Positions 8,101-15,507 are shown, numbered from the stretch's first letter. The stretch: 36,763 nucleotides of DNA from Cellulomonas iranensis NBRC 101100 = JCM 18110 (GCF_001552375.1 NZ_BCRB01000035.1:1-36763), one strand, 5' to 3'. Program-made: numbers and translations. Notes: generated by a model from the letters alone, not told the origin.

Positions 8101-8927
8101 CCCTGCTCGCCGCGTTCCGCGGCGACGCGGCGCTGCAGCGCGTCCTCGAGCCGCCGACGCACGCGCTCGTCGTGGGCGACACCAACACCGAGAACATCAA
8201 GATGGACGACCTCGGGCCGCTGCTGCACGCGGACGCGCTGGTCACGGCGGGCGGCGACGAGGCGGAGATCGCCCGTGCGCTGCGCGCCGTCACGGCGCGC
8301 AGCATCGGCCTGCGGTTCCTCGACCCGCGTGCGATCGGGTACCGCAGCGCGGGCGCCGACACGCGTGACGACCCGATGTACGACAACAAGCCGTGGCACA
8401 ACTCGGTGGGGCACTACGACGAGATGCACAACGAGCTGTTCGACCTCGAGGTGCGTGCGGGCGCCGACGGGACGGCGCGCGTCGACGTGACGTTCCACCG
8501 CGACAACCCCTACGCGGTGTCCTACGGCGTGCGGGACGTGACGGAACGCGGTCTGCCCGTCGACCCCGCCCGCCCGCGCGGCGTGGAGGACCACTTCGCC
8601 GCGGTCATGCGCGCGGTCTACGACCTGGACTCCCCCGGGTCTCCGCACCTGCGCGACGACCCGCACTGGCTGCTGCGGTTCGTCTTCACCATGGGCACGC
8701 ACTTCACGGCGATGCCCCCGTTCCACTTCACGTCCGAGGTCGAGGGCACGCTGGTCGACACGCCCGAGGTGCAGCGCCGCCCGGTCGCGATCTACTGCGA
8801 GGGCGTCAAGTGGCTGAACTGGGCGCTGCAGATGTGGGAGGGCACGCGGCCGTCGTTCCTGGGGCTGCCGGTCGACCCGGCGTCCACCCGGGCGGGCGCC
8901 GCAACCGGCGCGGGGGCGGTCCGGTGA
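5133..8927 (+). CDS. Acyltransferase-like / APH-kinase-like fusion protein
   Basis: 1264 residues. Residues ~40-375 look like an ACP acyltransferase (FabD/PKS-AT) fold: FFPGLGSRDAY near the start, a nucleophile elbow GESFG with Ser139 (GHSxG in classical enzymes, so His is Glu here), AHSRRM with His276 where the catalytic His is expected, and LELGRGG (350-356) in place of the usual EVGPG. Residues ~375-700 are mostly helical and unrecognised, and include the aromatic-rich stretch HRPGFFEYNHVFIEAND near 600-620. From ~790 a kinase-like region follows: a Gly-rich FGEGGSES, Lys821 in RVRKVL, Glu852, VVGDTNTEN with Asp1016 and Asn1021, and FLDPRA with Asp1064, in the order expected for aminoglycoside-phosphotransferase folds. 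The GTG start has AGGGGGGAA before it. No acyl-carrier domain is seen in the protein or nearby. Annotation pipelines would probably call it only a malonyltransferase. Confidence 0.8.
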   Translation: MTTDVATDDAVDQQPPGPAVQQQAAPPRSTSPTGDGFAAVAFFPGLGSRDAYREVGAGTIGSDLPVVREVYQEAADALQVAGGPDGLALTRANLPEDRVERQGFIATAFLVHNLAIHADLAARAQRSGHLRFAAYTGESFGMLASAVAAGALSVGDGAQIARVFTPLLLAASNQRAGGTFGASIERYLPRHSAESPPVGEPFHVVALRSGTEPLRRVTDLLTQRHGEHVEVHKRYSRHQVNVYVRESFLPTFVHVLRSYPEIEAEELKAPTTFLAHSRRMIGAREALSRYLDDRRITFTAPRAPLLSNSGHGFLITADHVRHAILAMTDEVMDSQRTVELIDELHPDLVLELGRGGRSLRLLRDNTAQPDALSVADAGEAARLVAGADLVDELTLRTRSLAERADATLADTDLATLRELTCLAGREPAFDGYLRRRVCEMGFDAARHPERDTSPALRRFRETLQHTLAHHAHVRTGDLVVGARMRKRLTGPDAGRACTELQVLDAGGSVRVEEVEPAADTEALVVHFEQLRRTAVRHVVPVVRDLVTSQPVAQRVHDAVVGGRREDVRDDARQALDVVLARADAVDVLVHQLSMLALVHQHRPGFFEYNHVFIEANDPFGWLLGLVAARAVPPADVVDLATQLVLGRGHDRRTEQLVVALCDRVVDAQVPMLSLHGRPLVARRDLAAETAAVFTRRKARERRRPVRLDASCTVLALGHSSRATQLDAGPHGLRTLVVRSPEETWRHGLNPELDEAEARVLLTASPERRAITDYAQRRNLLHSTVSAYVQPDETVAGFGEGGSESMTIFFRRAGDPRLRVRKVLSEALTTARWDPDGEGPMLPPFTKAKRQAEYLGALPPGLRDHFPEVDHLTERTLRAVGHGARDEALREVIYEMTYVPGVEVGQFVRDHAPSHRVVARLYEVILRFLHAHVHTQRRGAGPGGTLDEQYLRKIEDRLLLSRATAPRTFDARLLDADTLTVNGVRYRNVRPLLAAFRGDAALQRVLEPPTHALVVGDTNTENIKMDDLGPLLHADALVTAGGDEAEIARALRAVTARSIGLRFLDPRAIGYRSAGADTRDDPMYDNKPWHNSVGHYDEMHNELFDLEVRAGADGTARVDVTFHRDNPYAVSYGVRDVTERGLPVDPARPRGVEDHFAAVMRAVYDLDSPGSPHLRDDPHWLLRFVFTMGTHFTAMPPFHFTSEVEGTLVDTPEVQRRPVAIYCEGVKWLNWALQMWEGTRPSFLGLPVDPASTRAGAATGAGAVR

Positions 8928-10405
8928 CCGCGCGGCGCACCCCGGTGCGGGGCCTGGCCGACCTGACCCCGCTGACCCGCGTGGTCGCGACGCCGTGGAG
9001 CAGGATCGTCCGCGGCGTCGGCCTGGGCCAGCACCCGTCCGGGTTCGACCCGGGCGAGGCCGACCGCATCCGGTGGTCGTTCGCGCGGCTGCGCGAGCGC
9101 GTGGACGACGCGCACCCGTACACGCGCTTCGCGGCGGAGCTCGCCGGCACGGCCCTCGAGGTCACGCAGGGCGAGCCGCTGCCCGCGGGGTACGTCGCGG
9201 GGCGGGTCGACGCCGTCGCCGCGACGGTCCGCGGTCTGACCACCCCCTACGAGCGGGTCACGGCGGCGTCGATCCTGCTGACGACCGTGTCCACGCTGGG
9301 CCTGACCGCCGACCCGCACGTCGCCGCGCGCGTGGGCCCGCTGGTGCGGGAGACGCTCGCGGCGGTCGACGAGATCCGGCCGGACCAGATCGCCGACGAG
9401 AACCAGGGCCGGCACGGCGACTACGAGCGCGTCGCCGCGTGGACGGCGCTCCTGCTCGCGCTGGCCCACTTCGAGCCGCACGAGCTGCCGGTGGTGCCCG
9501 ACGACGCGCAGGTCGCGGCGGCGCTCGCGTCGATCGACCGCGTGCCGTCACCGTTCTTCCGCGGACGCGGCGGCTCGACGCTGCTGTCGGCGGTGGCGGT
9601 GCTGGGCGGGTCAGCCACCGTCGAGGAGCACGCGCGCTCGACGCTCGCGTGGCTGGACCGGCCGCACCCGGCGGCGCTGCAGCCCGCGTTCCCCAGCGCG
9701 ATGTCGCCCGCGTTCGTCGCGGCCTACCCGTTGCTGACGATGCTCAACGCGATCGCGGTGTCGGGCCACCTCGAGCTGCTCGACGCGGGCCGTGACCGGC
9801 TCGCGCAGGCGACCGACCTCATCGCGGCCATGGCACCGGTCGAGCGGACCCACATGGCGCTGTACCACGTCGTCGCGCTCGACAACCTGGGGCGGCTCGA
9901 CGACCAGCTCCCCGACCTCGACGCCTTCGTCGAGGACGTCGTGGGGCGGTGGCGGTCGATCGACCCGGGTCGCGACTACTTCCTGTACGGCATCTCGTAC
10001 GCGTACCTCGTGCAGCTCGCCTACGTCACGGGCCGTTCCGACCTCGTGACGGACACGATGGTCGAGCGCATGGTGACGCCGTTCGCACGGCTGGGGGCGA
10101 CGCCCGCGGGCCGGGCGAACCGGCCGTACCCGTTCGCCTACGTGCTCAACGTGCTGGGCGAGCTGGGGCTCGCGGAGCGGCTGTACGAGCCGCGGCCGGC
10201 CTACGGGGGCGCCTCGGCGTTCGAGCACGTGGTGGACCACCTGTCCCCCGGGGGCCGGGCCGAGGCCGCGCGGCTGTACATGCTGGACCACGCGCTGGTC
10301 TCGTGGGCGCTGCGCCAGCGACCGCCCGGGTCCCCGGTGCCCGGCCGGATCGGGCGGCACCGCCTCGTGGGCGTGCACGGCGAGCCGGTGCTAGGTTCGA
10401 CGTGA
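8924..10405 (+). CDS. All-helical protein of unknown function, partner of the fusion protein
   Basis: 493 residues. The start GTG overlaps the stop of the fusion gene by four bases (GTGA), so the two are translationally coupled and probably made in equal amounts. The sequence is a series of amphipathic helices with little predicted strand, resembling alpha/alpha-toroid or helical-repeat proteins in rhythm, but no terpene-cyclase DxDD or lanthionine-cyclase zinc motif is visible. Recognisable blocks are DEIRPDQIADENQGRHGDYERV near 155-175, YHVVALDNLGRLDDQLPDLD and DYFLYGISYAYLVQL in the second half. I saw no cysteine, signal peptide or membrane helix. I do not recognise the family. Coupling suggests that it binds or serves the fusion protein. 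Confidence 0.75.
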   Translation: MTARRTPVRGLADLTPLTRVVATPWSRIVRGVGLGQHPSGFDPGEADRIRWSFARLRERVDDAHPYTRFAAELAGTALEVTQGEPLPAGYVAGRVDAVAATVRGLTTPYERVTAASILLTTVSTLGLTADPHVAARVGPLVRETLAAVDEIRPDQIADENQGRHGDYERVAAWTALLLALAHFEPHELPVVPDDAQVAAALASIDRVPSPFFRGRGGSTLLSAVAVLGGSATVEEHARSTLAWLDRPHPAALQPAFPSAMSPAFVAAYPLLTMLNAIAVSGHLELLDAGRDRLAQATDLIAAMAPVERTHMALYHVVALDNLGRLDDQLPDLDAFVEDVVGRWRSIDPGRDYFLYGISYAYLVQLAYVTGRSDLVTDTMVERMVTPFARLGATPAGRANRPYPFAYVLNVLGELGLAERLYEPRPAYGGASAFEHVVDHLSPGGRAEAARLYMLDHALVSWALRQRPPGSPVPGRIGRHRLVGVHGEPVLGST

Positions 10406-10407
10406 AG

Positions 10408-10431
10408 ATCGAGATATCCCGAACCATCGCG
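10408..10431 (+). promoter_or_regulatory. Operator-like copy before the ArsR gene
   Basis: This matches the 3699-3722 site at 15 of 24 positions with no gaps, keeping ATCGA at the left and CGAA-CATCG at the right. It lies between the end of the helical gene and the GAGGAGG site of the regulator. A TAGGTT hexamer at 10392-10397 could serve as -10, placing the operator just downstream of the transcript start. This suggests autoregulation. Confidence 0.5.
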
Positions 10432-10451
10432 ATGAGGAGGGCGGCTGCCCC

Positions 10452-10793
10452 ATGCCGGTGCACGTCAACGACGACGAGGCCGTCGACACCCAGGTGCTCG
10501 AGGCGTTCAAGGCGCTGAGCAACCCCGTCCGGCTGCGCATCCTCCACTGGCTGCGCGACCCGCGCGCGCACTTCCCGCAGGAGCGCGCCATCGCCGACCC
10601 CGACGAGGTCGGCGTGTGCGTGAGCCACATCACCGAGAAGGCCGGCCTCGCGCAGTCCACCGTGTCGGCCTACATGAGCACGCTCGAGCACGCGGGCCTC
10701 GTGATCTCGACGCGCGTCGGCAAGTGGACGCACTACCGCCGCGACGAGGACCGGATCTCCCGGCTCGTCGAGGTGCTCGGCCGCGAGCTGTAG
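10452..10793 (+). CDS. ArsR-family winged-helix transcriptional regulator
   Basis: 113 residues, typical ArsR size. The order is fitting: ALSNPVRLRILHWLRD for helices 1-2, then VCVSHITEKAGLAQSTVSAY for the recognition helix-turn-helix, then LEHAGLVISTRVGKWTHYRR for the wing. The metal-binding CxC of classical arsenic/cadmium sensors is absent: only Cys56 is present, and the loop RAHFPQERAIADPDEVG precedes it. This subtype is commonly found beside MFS exporter genes. GAGGAGG lies about 11 bases before the ATG. The likely role is repression of the exporter/fusion operon and of itself, released by a small-molecule inducer (inference from the shared operator-like sites). Confidence 0.85.
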   Translation: MPVHVNDDEAVDTQVLEAFKALSNPVRLRILHWLRDPRAHFPQERAIADPDEVGVCVSHITEKAGLAQSTVSAYMSTLEHAGLVISTRVGKWTHYRRDEDRISRLVEVLGREL

Positions 10794-10844
10794 CACCCGC
10801 TCGCCGACGACGCCCGGCCCCCCGCGAGAGCCCTCTCGCACGAC

Positions 10845-10883
10845 GAAGGCCCCGCAGCTGCGTGACGCAGGTGCGGGGCCTTC
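10845..10883. terminator. Strong hairpin shared by the ArsR gene and tRNA-Thr
   Basis: A perfect 12-base stem (GAAGGCCCCGCA at 10845-10856 with 10872-10883) extends, after one G/G mismatch, into a five-base stem with a TGA loop. It lies 51 bases after the ArsR stop and starts 6 bases beyond the 3' end of the opposing tRNA, so it can terminate both transcripts. Confidence 0.75.
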
Positions 10884-10889
10884 GGTGCG

Positions 10890-10962
10890 AGCCGCCTAAG
10901 GGAATCGAACCCTTGACCTTCTCATTACGAGTGAGACGCTCTGCCGACTGAGCTAAGGCGGC
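10890..10962 (-). tRNA. tRNA-Thr, anticodon CGT
   Basis: 73 bases on the minus strand. The acceptor stem GCCGCCT pairs with AGGCGGC near the 3' end, with a U discriminator. The D-arm has TTAGCTCAGTCGGCAGAGC, the anticodon stem TCTCA/TGAGA encloses CTCGTAA with anticodon CGT (reads ACG), and the T-arm has GGGTTCGATTCCC. The 3' CCA is not encoded, as usual in actinobacteria. Confidence 0.96.
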
Positions 10963-11009
10963 GTCGTCGTCCACCACGGCGTGACCGTGGTCGATCGGCG
11001 AGCGCGCCC

Positions 11010-11038
11010 ACTGTACCTGCCCGGCGGCCGACCTCCAA
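11010..11038 (-). promoter_or_regulatory. Promoter of tRNA-Thr
   Basis: On the minus strand, TTGGAG (11033-11038), a 17-base spacer and TACAGT (11010-11015). Transcription would start about 40 bases before the mature tRNA 5' end. Confidence 0.6.
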
Positions 11039-11040
11039 AG

Positions 11041-12561
11041 TCAGCAGCGGGTGCCGTCGGCGGGCGCCTCGCCGGTGAGCAGGAACGTGTCGACCGCGTC
11101 CTTCACGCAGCGGTTCGAGCGGCCGTACGCGGTGTGGCCCTCGCCCTCGTAGGTGAGCAGCACGCCCGACGACAGCTGCCCCGCGAGCTGCTCGGCCCAC
11201 GCGTACGGCGTCGCCGGGTCGTTGGTCGTGCCGACGACGACGATCGGGGCGGCTCCCGGCGCCGCGTACGACTCGAGCGCGGGCACGGCCGGCACGGGCC
11301 ACTGCGCGCACGACGCACCCCCGTAGGAGAAGAACTCCCCCACCGTGGGTGCGACCTGGGCGATCGCCTCGGCGTCGGCGCGCATCTGCGCGGGGTCGGC
11401 CGACGGGCGGTCGTCGAGGCACGTGATCGCCGAGAACGCCTCGTTCTGGTTCGACGAGTACGTGCCGTCGGGGTTGCGCCCGTAGTAGCTGTCGGCGAGC
11501 TGCAGCAGCGCCGTGCCGTCCCCGCGGTCGACGGCCGCGCCGATCGCCTGCGTGAGCACCGGCCAGCTGGCCTGCGAGTAGAGCGCCGCGGCGACGCCGC
11601 TGAACGCCAGCGAGACCGTGAGCTCGCGACCGCTCGTCGTCGGCAGCGGGTTGGCCCGCACCCGGTCGAACAGCGTCGACACCGCCGCGAGCCCCGCGTC
11701 GACGTCGCCGTCGAGCGGGCACTGCGCACCGGTCTGGCAGTCGGCGACGTACGCGCGCAGCGCGTTCTCGAACCCCGCCGCCTGGCCCGCGGCCACCTGG
11801 CCGGAGTCGAGCGTCGGGTCGAGCGCGCCGTCGAGCACGAGCCGTCCCGCCCGCTCGGGGAACAGCGCGGCGTACGTCGCACCCAGCTCGGTGCCGTACG
11901 AGAACCCCAGGTAGGTCAGCGCCTCGTCGCCGAGCGCCGCGCGCAGCACGTCCATGTCGCGGGCGGCGCTCTGCGTGTCGACGTGCCCCAGCAGGTCGCC
12001 CGTGCGCTCGAGGCACGCGCGGCCGAGCTCGCCGTTGCGCGCCGCGGCCTCCGCGATCCCCGCGTCGGTCGAGAAGTCCGGGACCCACGCGGTGAGCGCG
12101 TCGAGCTGCGCGGGGTCCACGCACGTCACGGGTGCCGAGTGCTGCACGCCCCGCGGGTCGAACGCGACGAGGTCGTAGGCGGCGAGCACGTCGCGCGACA
12201 CGACCTGCCGGAAGAAGCTCATGGAGTCGATGGCCGACCGCCCCGGGCCGCCGGGGTTGACTAGCAGGGAGCCCACGGGCGAGCCGCCGCTCGCGGGGAT
12301 CCGCCGCAGCGCGATCTCGATCGTGTCGCCCTCGGGGTCCGACCAGTCGAGCGGCACGGTCGCGTCGGCGCACTGCTCCTCGCCGCACGTCGTCCACTCC
12401 AGGACCTGGTCGTAGAACCGCGCGAGCGCGGGGTCGGTGGTCCCCGACGACGCGGCGGACGTGGGGGCCGTCGCCTGGTGACGCGGTGCGAGACACCCCG
12501 TGAGGGTGAGGACCGTCAGGACCACGAGCGCGCACCGGCGCAGGGCAGGACGCGTCGGCAT
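11041..12561 (-). CDS. Secreted alpha/beta-hydrolase lipoprotein, tripeptidyl-aminopeptidase-like
   Basis: 506 residues. It is exported as a lipoprotein: the signal sequence ends in the lipobox LTGC with Cys23. The hydrolase fold has VNPGGPG near residue 110 (oxyanion region), the nucleophile elbow GFSYG with Ser221, TNDPATP with Asp448, and EGHTAYG with His476, so a complete Ser-Asp-His triad is present. The C-terminal cap with paired cysteines, through RCVKDAVDTFLLTG, is typical of the SlpD/SlpE and mycelium-associated tripeptidyl aminopeptidase family, which removes short peptides from protein N-termini outside the cell. ATG 12561 is chosen over upstream starts because TACCGT lies 6 bases before it and the signal peptide then begins properly. 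Its exact substrate is unknown. Confidence 0.88.
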   Translation of the reverse strand: MPTRPALRRCALVVLTVLTLTGCLAPRHQATAPTSAASSGTTDPALARFYDQVLEWTTCGEEQCADATVPLDWSDPEGDTIEIALRRIPASGGSPVGSLLVNPGGPGRSAIDSMSFFRQVVSRDVLAAYDLVAFDPRGVQHSAPVTCVDPAQLDALTAWVPDFSTDAGIAEAAARNGELGRACLERTGDLLGHVDTQSAARDMDVLRAALGDEALTYLGFSYGTELGATYAALFPERAGRLVLDGALDPTLDSGQVAAGQAAGFENALRAYVADCQTGAQCPLDGDVDAGLAAVSTLFDRVRANPLPTTSGRELTVSLAFSGVAAALYSQASWPVLTQAIGAAVDRGDGTALLQLADSYYGRNPDGTYSSNQNEAFSAITCLDDRPSADPAQMRADAEAIAQVAPTVGEFFSYGGASCAQWPVPAVPALESYAAPGAAPIVVVGTTNDPATPYAWAEQLAGQLSSGVLLTYEGEGHTAYGRSNRCVKDAVDTFLLTGEAPADGTRC

Positions 12562-12567
12562 GCCCCC

Positions 12568-12573
12568 ACGGTA
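12568..12573 (-). promoter_or_regulatory. -10 element, leaderless hydrolase gene
   Basis: TACCGT on the minus strand ends 6 bases before ATG 12561. It lies in the 56-base gap after holB, so the hydrolase has its own start. Confidence 0.55.
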
Positions 12574-12617
12574 GTGCGCCCGTCGGCGCGCCGGAGCGCG
12601 GCACGGTGCCGCGCGCG

Positions 12618-13754
12618 TCACCCCTGGGGTCGCAGCGCGATGGCCATCGCCTCGACCGCGAGCAGCGGCGCGACGTTCCCCGCGAGGCGCGTGCGGGCGA
12701 CGCCGACCGCGTCCATGCGGCGCAAGGTCTGCTCGGGCGTCGAGCCGGCCGCGAGGGCGCGCACCGCGTCCTCCTGCTCGACGTTGACGAGCTCGACGTC
12801 GGCACCGAGCTGCACCACGAGCACGTCGCGGTACAGCGACAGCAGGTCCACCATGGCGCGGTCCAGCACGTCGCGCTGCGCGCGCGTGGCGCGACGCTTC
12901 TGCTCCTCCTCGAGCTGCCGCACCTGGGCCCGCAGCGCCGGCGGCAGCGTCTGCGCTCCCTGCGCCCCCAGGCCGCGCAGCAGCTCGGCGCGCTCGGCCG
13001 CGTCGCGCTCCTCGGTGGCGGCCTTCGCGTCGGCCTGCGCGGTCTCGACGAGCTCACCGGCGGCGAGCACCGCGTCGCCGACGCCGCGCACGCGGGACGC
13101 GAGCGACAGCACGGCGGCGCGCCGCTCGCGCGCCTGCGGGTCGCGCGCGAGCCGCCGGGCGATGCCGATGTGGCTCTGCGCGGCGCGGGCCGCGACGTGC
13201 GCGGTCCTGGGGTCGGCCCCGTCGCGCCGCACGAGGAGGTCGGCGACCGCGTCGACGGGCGGCACCCGCAGGCCCACCGACCGGCTGCGCGAGCGGATCG
13301 TGACGAGCACGTCCTCGGGGCTCGGCGCGCACAGCAGCCACACCGTGCGCTCGGGCGGCTCCTCGACGGCCTTGAGCAGCACGTTCGCGCTCTGGTCGTT
13401 GAAGCGGTCGGCGTCCTCGACGACGATCACGCGCCAGCGACCCTGCGACGGCGAGCGCTGCGCGAGCTCGACGAGCGGACGCGTCGCGTCGACCCGGATG
13501 AAGACGCCCTCGGTCGCGACGAACGTGACGTCGGGGTGCGCGCCCGCGAGGGTCGTGGTGCACGCGTGGCACGTGCCGCAGCCGCCCCGCTCGCACTGCA
13601 GGGCCGCGGCGAACGCGCGCGCCGCGTTGGACCGCCCCGACCCCGGGGGGCCCGTGAGCAGCCACGCGTGCGTCATGGCCGCCGGGTCCTCGACCGCGCG
13701 GCGCAGCACCGCGACCGCGGGCTCCTGCCCGACCAGGTCGTCCCAGACGCTCAC
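12618..13754 (-). CDS. holB: DNA polymerase III subunit delta'
   Basis: 378 residues, clamp-loader fold. The N-terminus [19 protein letters not shown] is typical of the family. The P-loop GPPGSGRS has Arg41 where ATPases have Lys, as expected for the non-hydrolysing delta' subunit. A zinc module follows with Cys54, Cys59, Cys62 and Cys65, then [24 protein letters not shown], the sensor/arginine-finger region. The usual SRC motif reads SRS here (TIRSRSRS). In the clamp loader it works with delta and gamma/tau to load the beta clamp. GTG 13754 overlaps the tmk stop by four bases, so it is translated together with tmk, the order common in actinobacteria. Confidence 0.93.
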   Translation of the reverse strand: MSVWDDLVGQEPAVAVLRRAVEDPAAMTHAWLLTGPPGSGRSNAARAFAAALQCERGGCGTCHACTTTLAGAHPDVTFVATEGVFIRVDATRPLVELAQRSPSQGRWRVIVVEDADRFNDQSANVLLKAVEEPPERTVWLLCAPSPEDVLVTIRSRSRSVGLRVPPVDAVADLLVRRDGADPRTAHVAARAAQSHIGIARRLARDPQARERRAAVLSLASRVRGVGDAVLAAGELVETAQADAKAATEERDAAERAELLRGLGAQGAQTLPPALRAQVRQLEEEQKRRATRAQRDVLDRAMVDLLSLYRDVLVVQLGADVELVNVEQEDAVRALAAGSTPEQTLRRMDAVGVARTRLAGNVAPLLAVEAMAIALRPQG

Positions 13755-14425
13755 GCGTCGCCCTCCAGCAGCGGTGCCAGCCGCGCACGGACCTGCGCCG
13801 CGAGGTCCTCGGCCGGCTGGGACGCGTCCAGCACGAGCCACCGGTCCGGGTCCTGCGCGGCGCGCGCGAGGAACGCGTCGCGCGTCCGGCGGTGGAAGTC
13901 GGCGCCCGCGGACTCCAGCCGGTCCGGGTCCCCGGTGAGGCGCGCGAGCCCGACCGCCGGGTCGAGGTCGAGCAGCACCGTGACGTGCGGCAGCAGCCCG
14001 CGCGCGGCCCACAGCGACAGCCGCTCGACCTCGTCCGCACCGAGCCCGCGACCGGTGCCCTGGTAGGCGACCGACGAGTCGAGGTAGCGGTCGGTCAGCA
14101 CGACCGCCCCGCGCTCGAGCGCGGGGCGCACGAGCGACGCGACGTGGTGCGCACGGTCCGCCGCGTACAGCAGCGCCTCGGTGCGCGGGTCGAGGTCCTC
14201 GCCGTGCAGGATCGCCTGCCGCAGCTCCAGCCCGAGCGGTGTGCCACCCGGTTCGCGCGTGACGACGACCTCGCGCCCGCGCGCGGCCAGGTGGTGCCCC
14301 AGCAGGGCGACCTGCGTCGACTTCCCGACGCCGTCGCCGCCCTCGAAGGACACGAACAGCCCGGTGGGCCCACCACCCTGCGCGCGCGGGACGTCGGCGG
14401 GCACGGCACCAGGGTCAGGGGTCAC
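13751..14425 (-). CDS. tmk: Thymidylate kinase
   Basis: 224 residues, slightly longer than the usual ~210 because of an 18-residue N-terminal extension rich in Pro and Ala. The P-loop [11 protein letters not shown] has Lys35. [10 protein letters not shown] follows, then [12 protein letters not shown] for the nucleotide-binding DR(Y/F) motif, and [12 protein letters not shown] in the LID region. It phosphorylates dTMP to dTDP with ATP in the cytoplasm. GTG 14425 fits a leaderless transcript, with TAGCCT 6 bases upstream. It is first in a two-gene unit with holB. Confidence 0.95.
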   Translation of the reverse strand: MTPDPGAVPADVPRAQGGGPTGLFVSFEGGDGVGKSTQVALLGHHLAARGREVVVTREPGGTPLGLELRQAILHGEDLDPRTEALLYAADRAHHVASLVRPALERGAVVLTDRYLDSSVAYQGTGRGLGADEVERLSLWAARGLLPHVTVLLDLDPAVGLARLTGDPDRLESAGADFHRRTRDAFLARAAQDPDRWLVLDASQPAEDLAAQVRARLAPLLEGDA

Positions 14426-14431
14426 GGCGTC

Positions 14432-14437
14432 AGGCTA
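14432..14437 (-). promoter_or_regulatory. -10 element, leaderless tmk-holB operon
   Basis: TAGCCT on the minus strand, 6 bases before GTG 14425. Confidence 0.6.
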
Positions 14438-14486
14438 GCCGCCTGCGCCGACACCACCGGCACCGGCCCGACCCGCTGCCGACCCG

Positions 14487-15500
14487 TCAGGCCGTCGGCT
14501 CGCCCGGGTACGCGACGCCGACCTGGCGGCGGATCTCGTCCATCGTCGTCATGACGTCGAGCGTGCCCTGCCACGACATGCGCGGGCTCTCGGTGTCGCC
14601 GTCGGCGATGCGGCGCGCGACCTCGGCGGCCTCGTACTGCAGACCGCGCTGCGCGGGCTGGTCGAACGTCCACTCGCGGCCGTCGCGGCGCGCGAGTCGG
14701 AACGACGTGGGCGCGTAGAACGGCCCGGCGACACGGATGTACCCCTCGGTGCCCGAGATCGACGACGTCGTCGGCGTCTTCGACCACAGCGTCGTGCTGA
14801 GCGTGGCCTGCGTGCCCTCGCCGTACTCGAGCACCATCGAGACCTGCCCGTCGACGCCCGTGCTCGTGAGCTGCCCGAACGCGTGCACCTGCGACGGCAC
14901 GCCCAGGAAGTCGTGCGCCCACGCGACCGGGTACACGCCCAGGTCGAGCAGCGCACCGCCCGCGAGCGCGGGGTCGTACAGGCGGCTCGCGGGGTCGAAC
15001 GCGAAGAACTGGCCGTGGTCGGCGCGGATGTTGACGATGTCGCCGATCTCGCCCGAGTCGATCACCTGGTGCAGCGCGGCGACGTGCGGCAGGAACCGCG
15101 TCCACATCGCCTCCATGACGAACACGCCGGCCTCGCGCGCCGCGTCGAAGACCTCGCGCGCCTCGGCGGCGTTGCGCGTGAACGACTTCTCGACGAGCAC
15201 GTGCTTGCCCGCGCGGATCGCGAGCAGCGCGTGCTCGCGGTGCTCGGAGTGCGGCGTCGCGACGTACACCGCGTCGACCTGCTTGTCCTCGACGAGGTCG
15301 CGGTAGCCGACGTGGGTCGTGGGGATGCCGTGCGCGGTGGCGAACCGCTCGGCGCGGTCCTTGTTCCGCGAGCCGACCGCCACGAGCTGCGCGCGCGTGA
15401 ACTCCCGCACGGAGTGGGCGAACTGGCTGGCGATGCCACCGGCACCGATGATGCCCCAACGGATCGACGGGGCGGTGCGCGGGTCCTCGGTGCGAGCCAT
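14487..15500 (-). CDS. Gfo/Idh/MocA-family oxidoreductase
   Basis: 337 residues. The N-terminal Rossmann fold has WGIIGAGGIASQF for NAD(P) binding, then VDAVYVATPHSEHREHALLA. The catalytic segment is GKHVLVEKSFT, with Glu104-Lys105 (the family motif EKP reads EKS here). The C-terminal half is the alpha/beta substrate domain, starting after AMWTRFLPHV and including GGGALLDLGVYP-like sequence. Family members reduce or oxidise sugars, inositols or related polyols, or act as dihydrodiol dehydrogenases. The AMWTRF and LDLGVYP pattern is closest in style to the dihydrodiol-dehydrogenase/xylose-dehydrogenase group, but the substrate cannot be told. ATG 15500 is preferred over an ATG three codons earlier, since TAGGTT lies 7 bases before it. 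Confidence 0.9.
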   Translation of the reverse strand: MARTEDPRTAPSIRWGIIGAGGIASQFAHSVREFTRAQLVAVGSRNKDRAERFATAHGIPTTHVGYRDLVEDKQVDAVYVATPHSEHREHALLAIRAGKHVLVEKSFTRNAAEAREVFDAAREAGVFVMEAMWTRFLPHVAALHQVIDSGEIGDIVNIRADHGQFFAFDPASRLYDPALAGGALLDLGVYPVAWAHDFLGVPSQVHAFGQLTSTGVDGQVSMVLEYGEGTQATLSTTLWSKTPTTSSISGTEGYIRVAGPFYAPTSFRLARRDGREWTFDQPAQRGLQYEAAEVARRIADGDTESPRMSWQGTLDVMTTMDEIRRQVGVAYPGEPTA

Positions 15501-15507
15501 GGCACCC

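Noticed and set aside
4776..8726. Open frame of about 1316 codons on the minus strand, opposite the fusion gene
   Set aside because: The translation is low-complexity (Val/Arg/Glu/His) and is a shadow of the AT-kinase gene's codon pattern.
10824..10838. Small GCGAGAG/CTCTCGC inverted repeat considered as the ArsR terminator
   Set aside because: The loop would be only two bases, and a much stronger hairpin follows directly at 10845-10883.
12618..13754. Loss of the P-loop lysine in the clamp-loader subunit as a sign of a pseudogene
   Set aside because: Delta' subunits normally lack a working ATPase site. The frame is intact and coupled to tmk.
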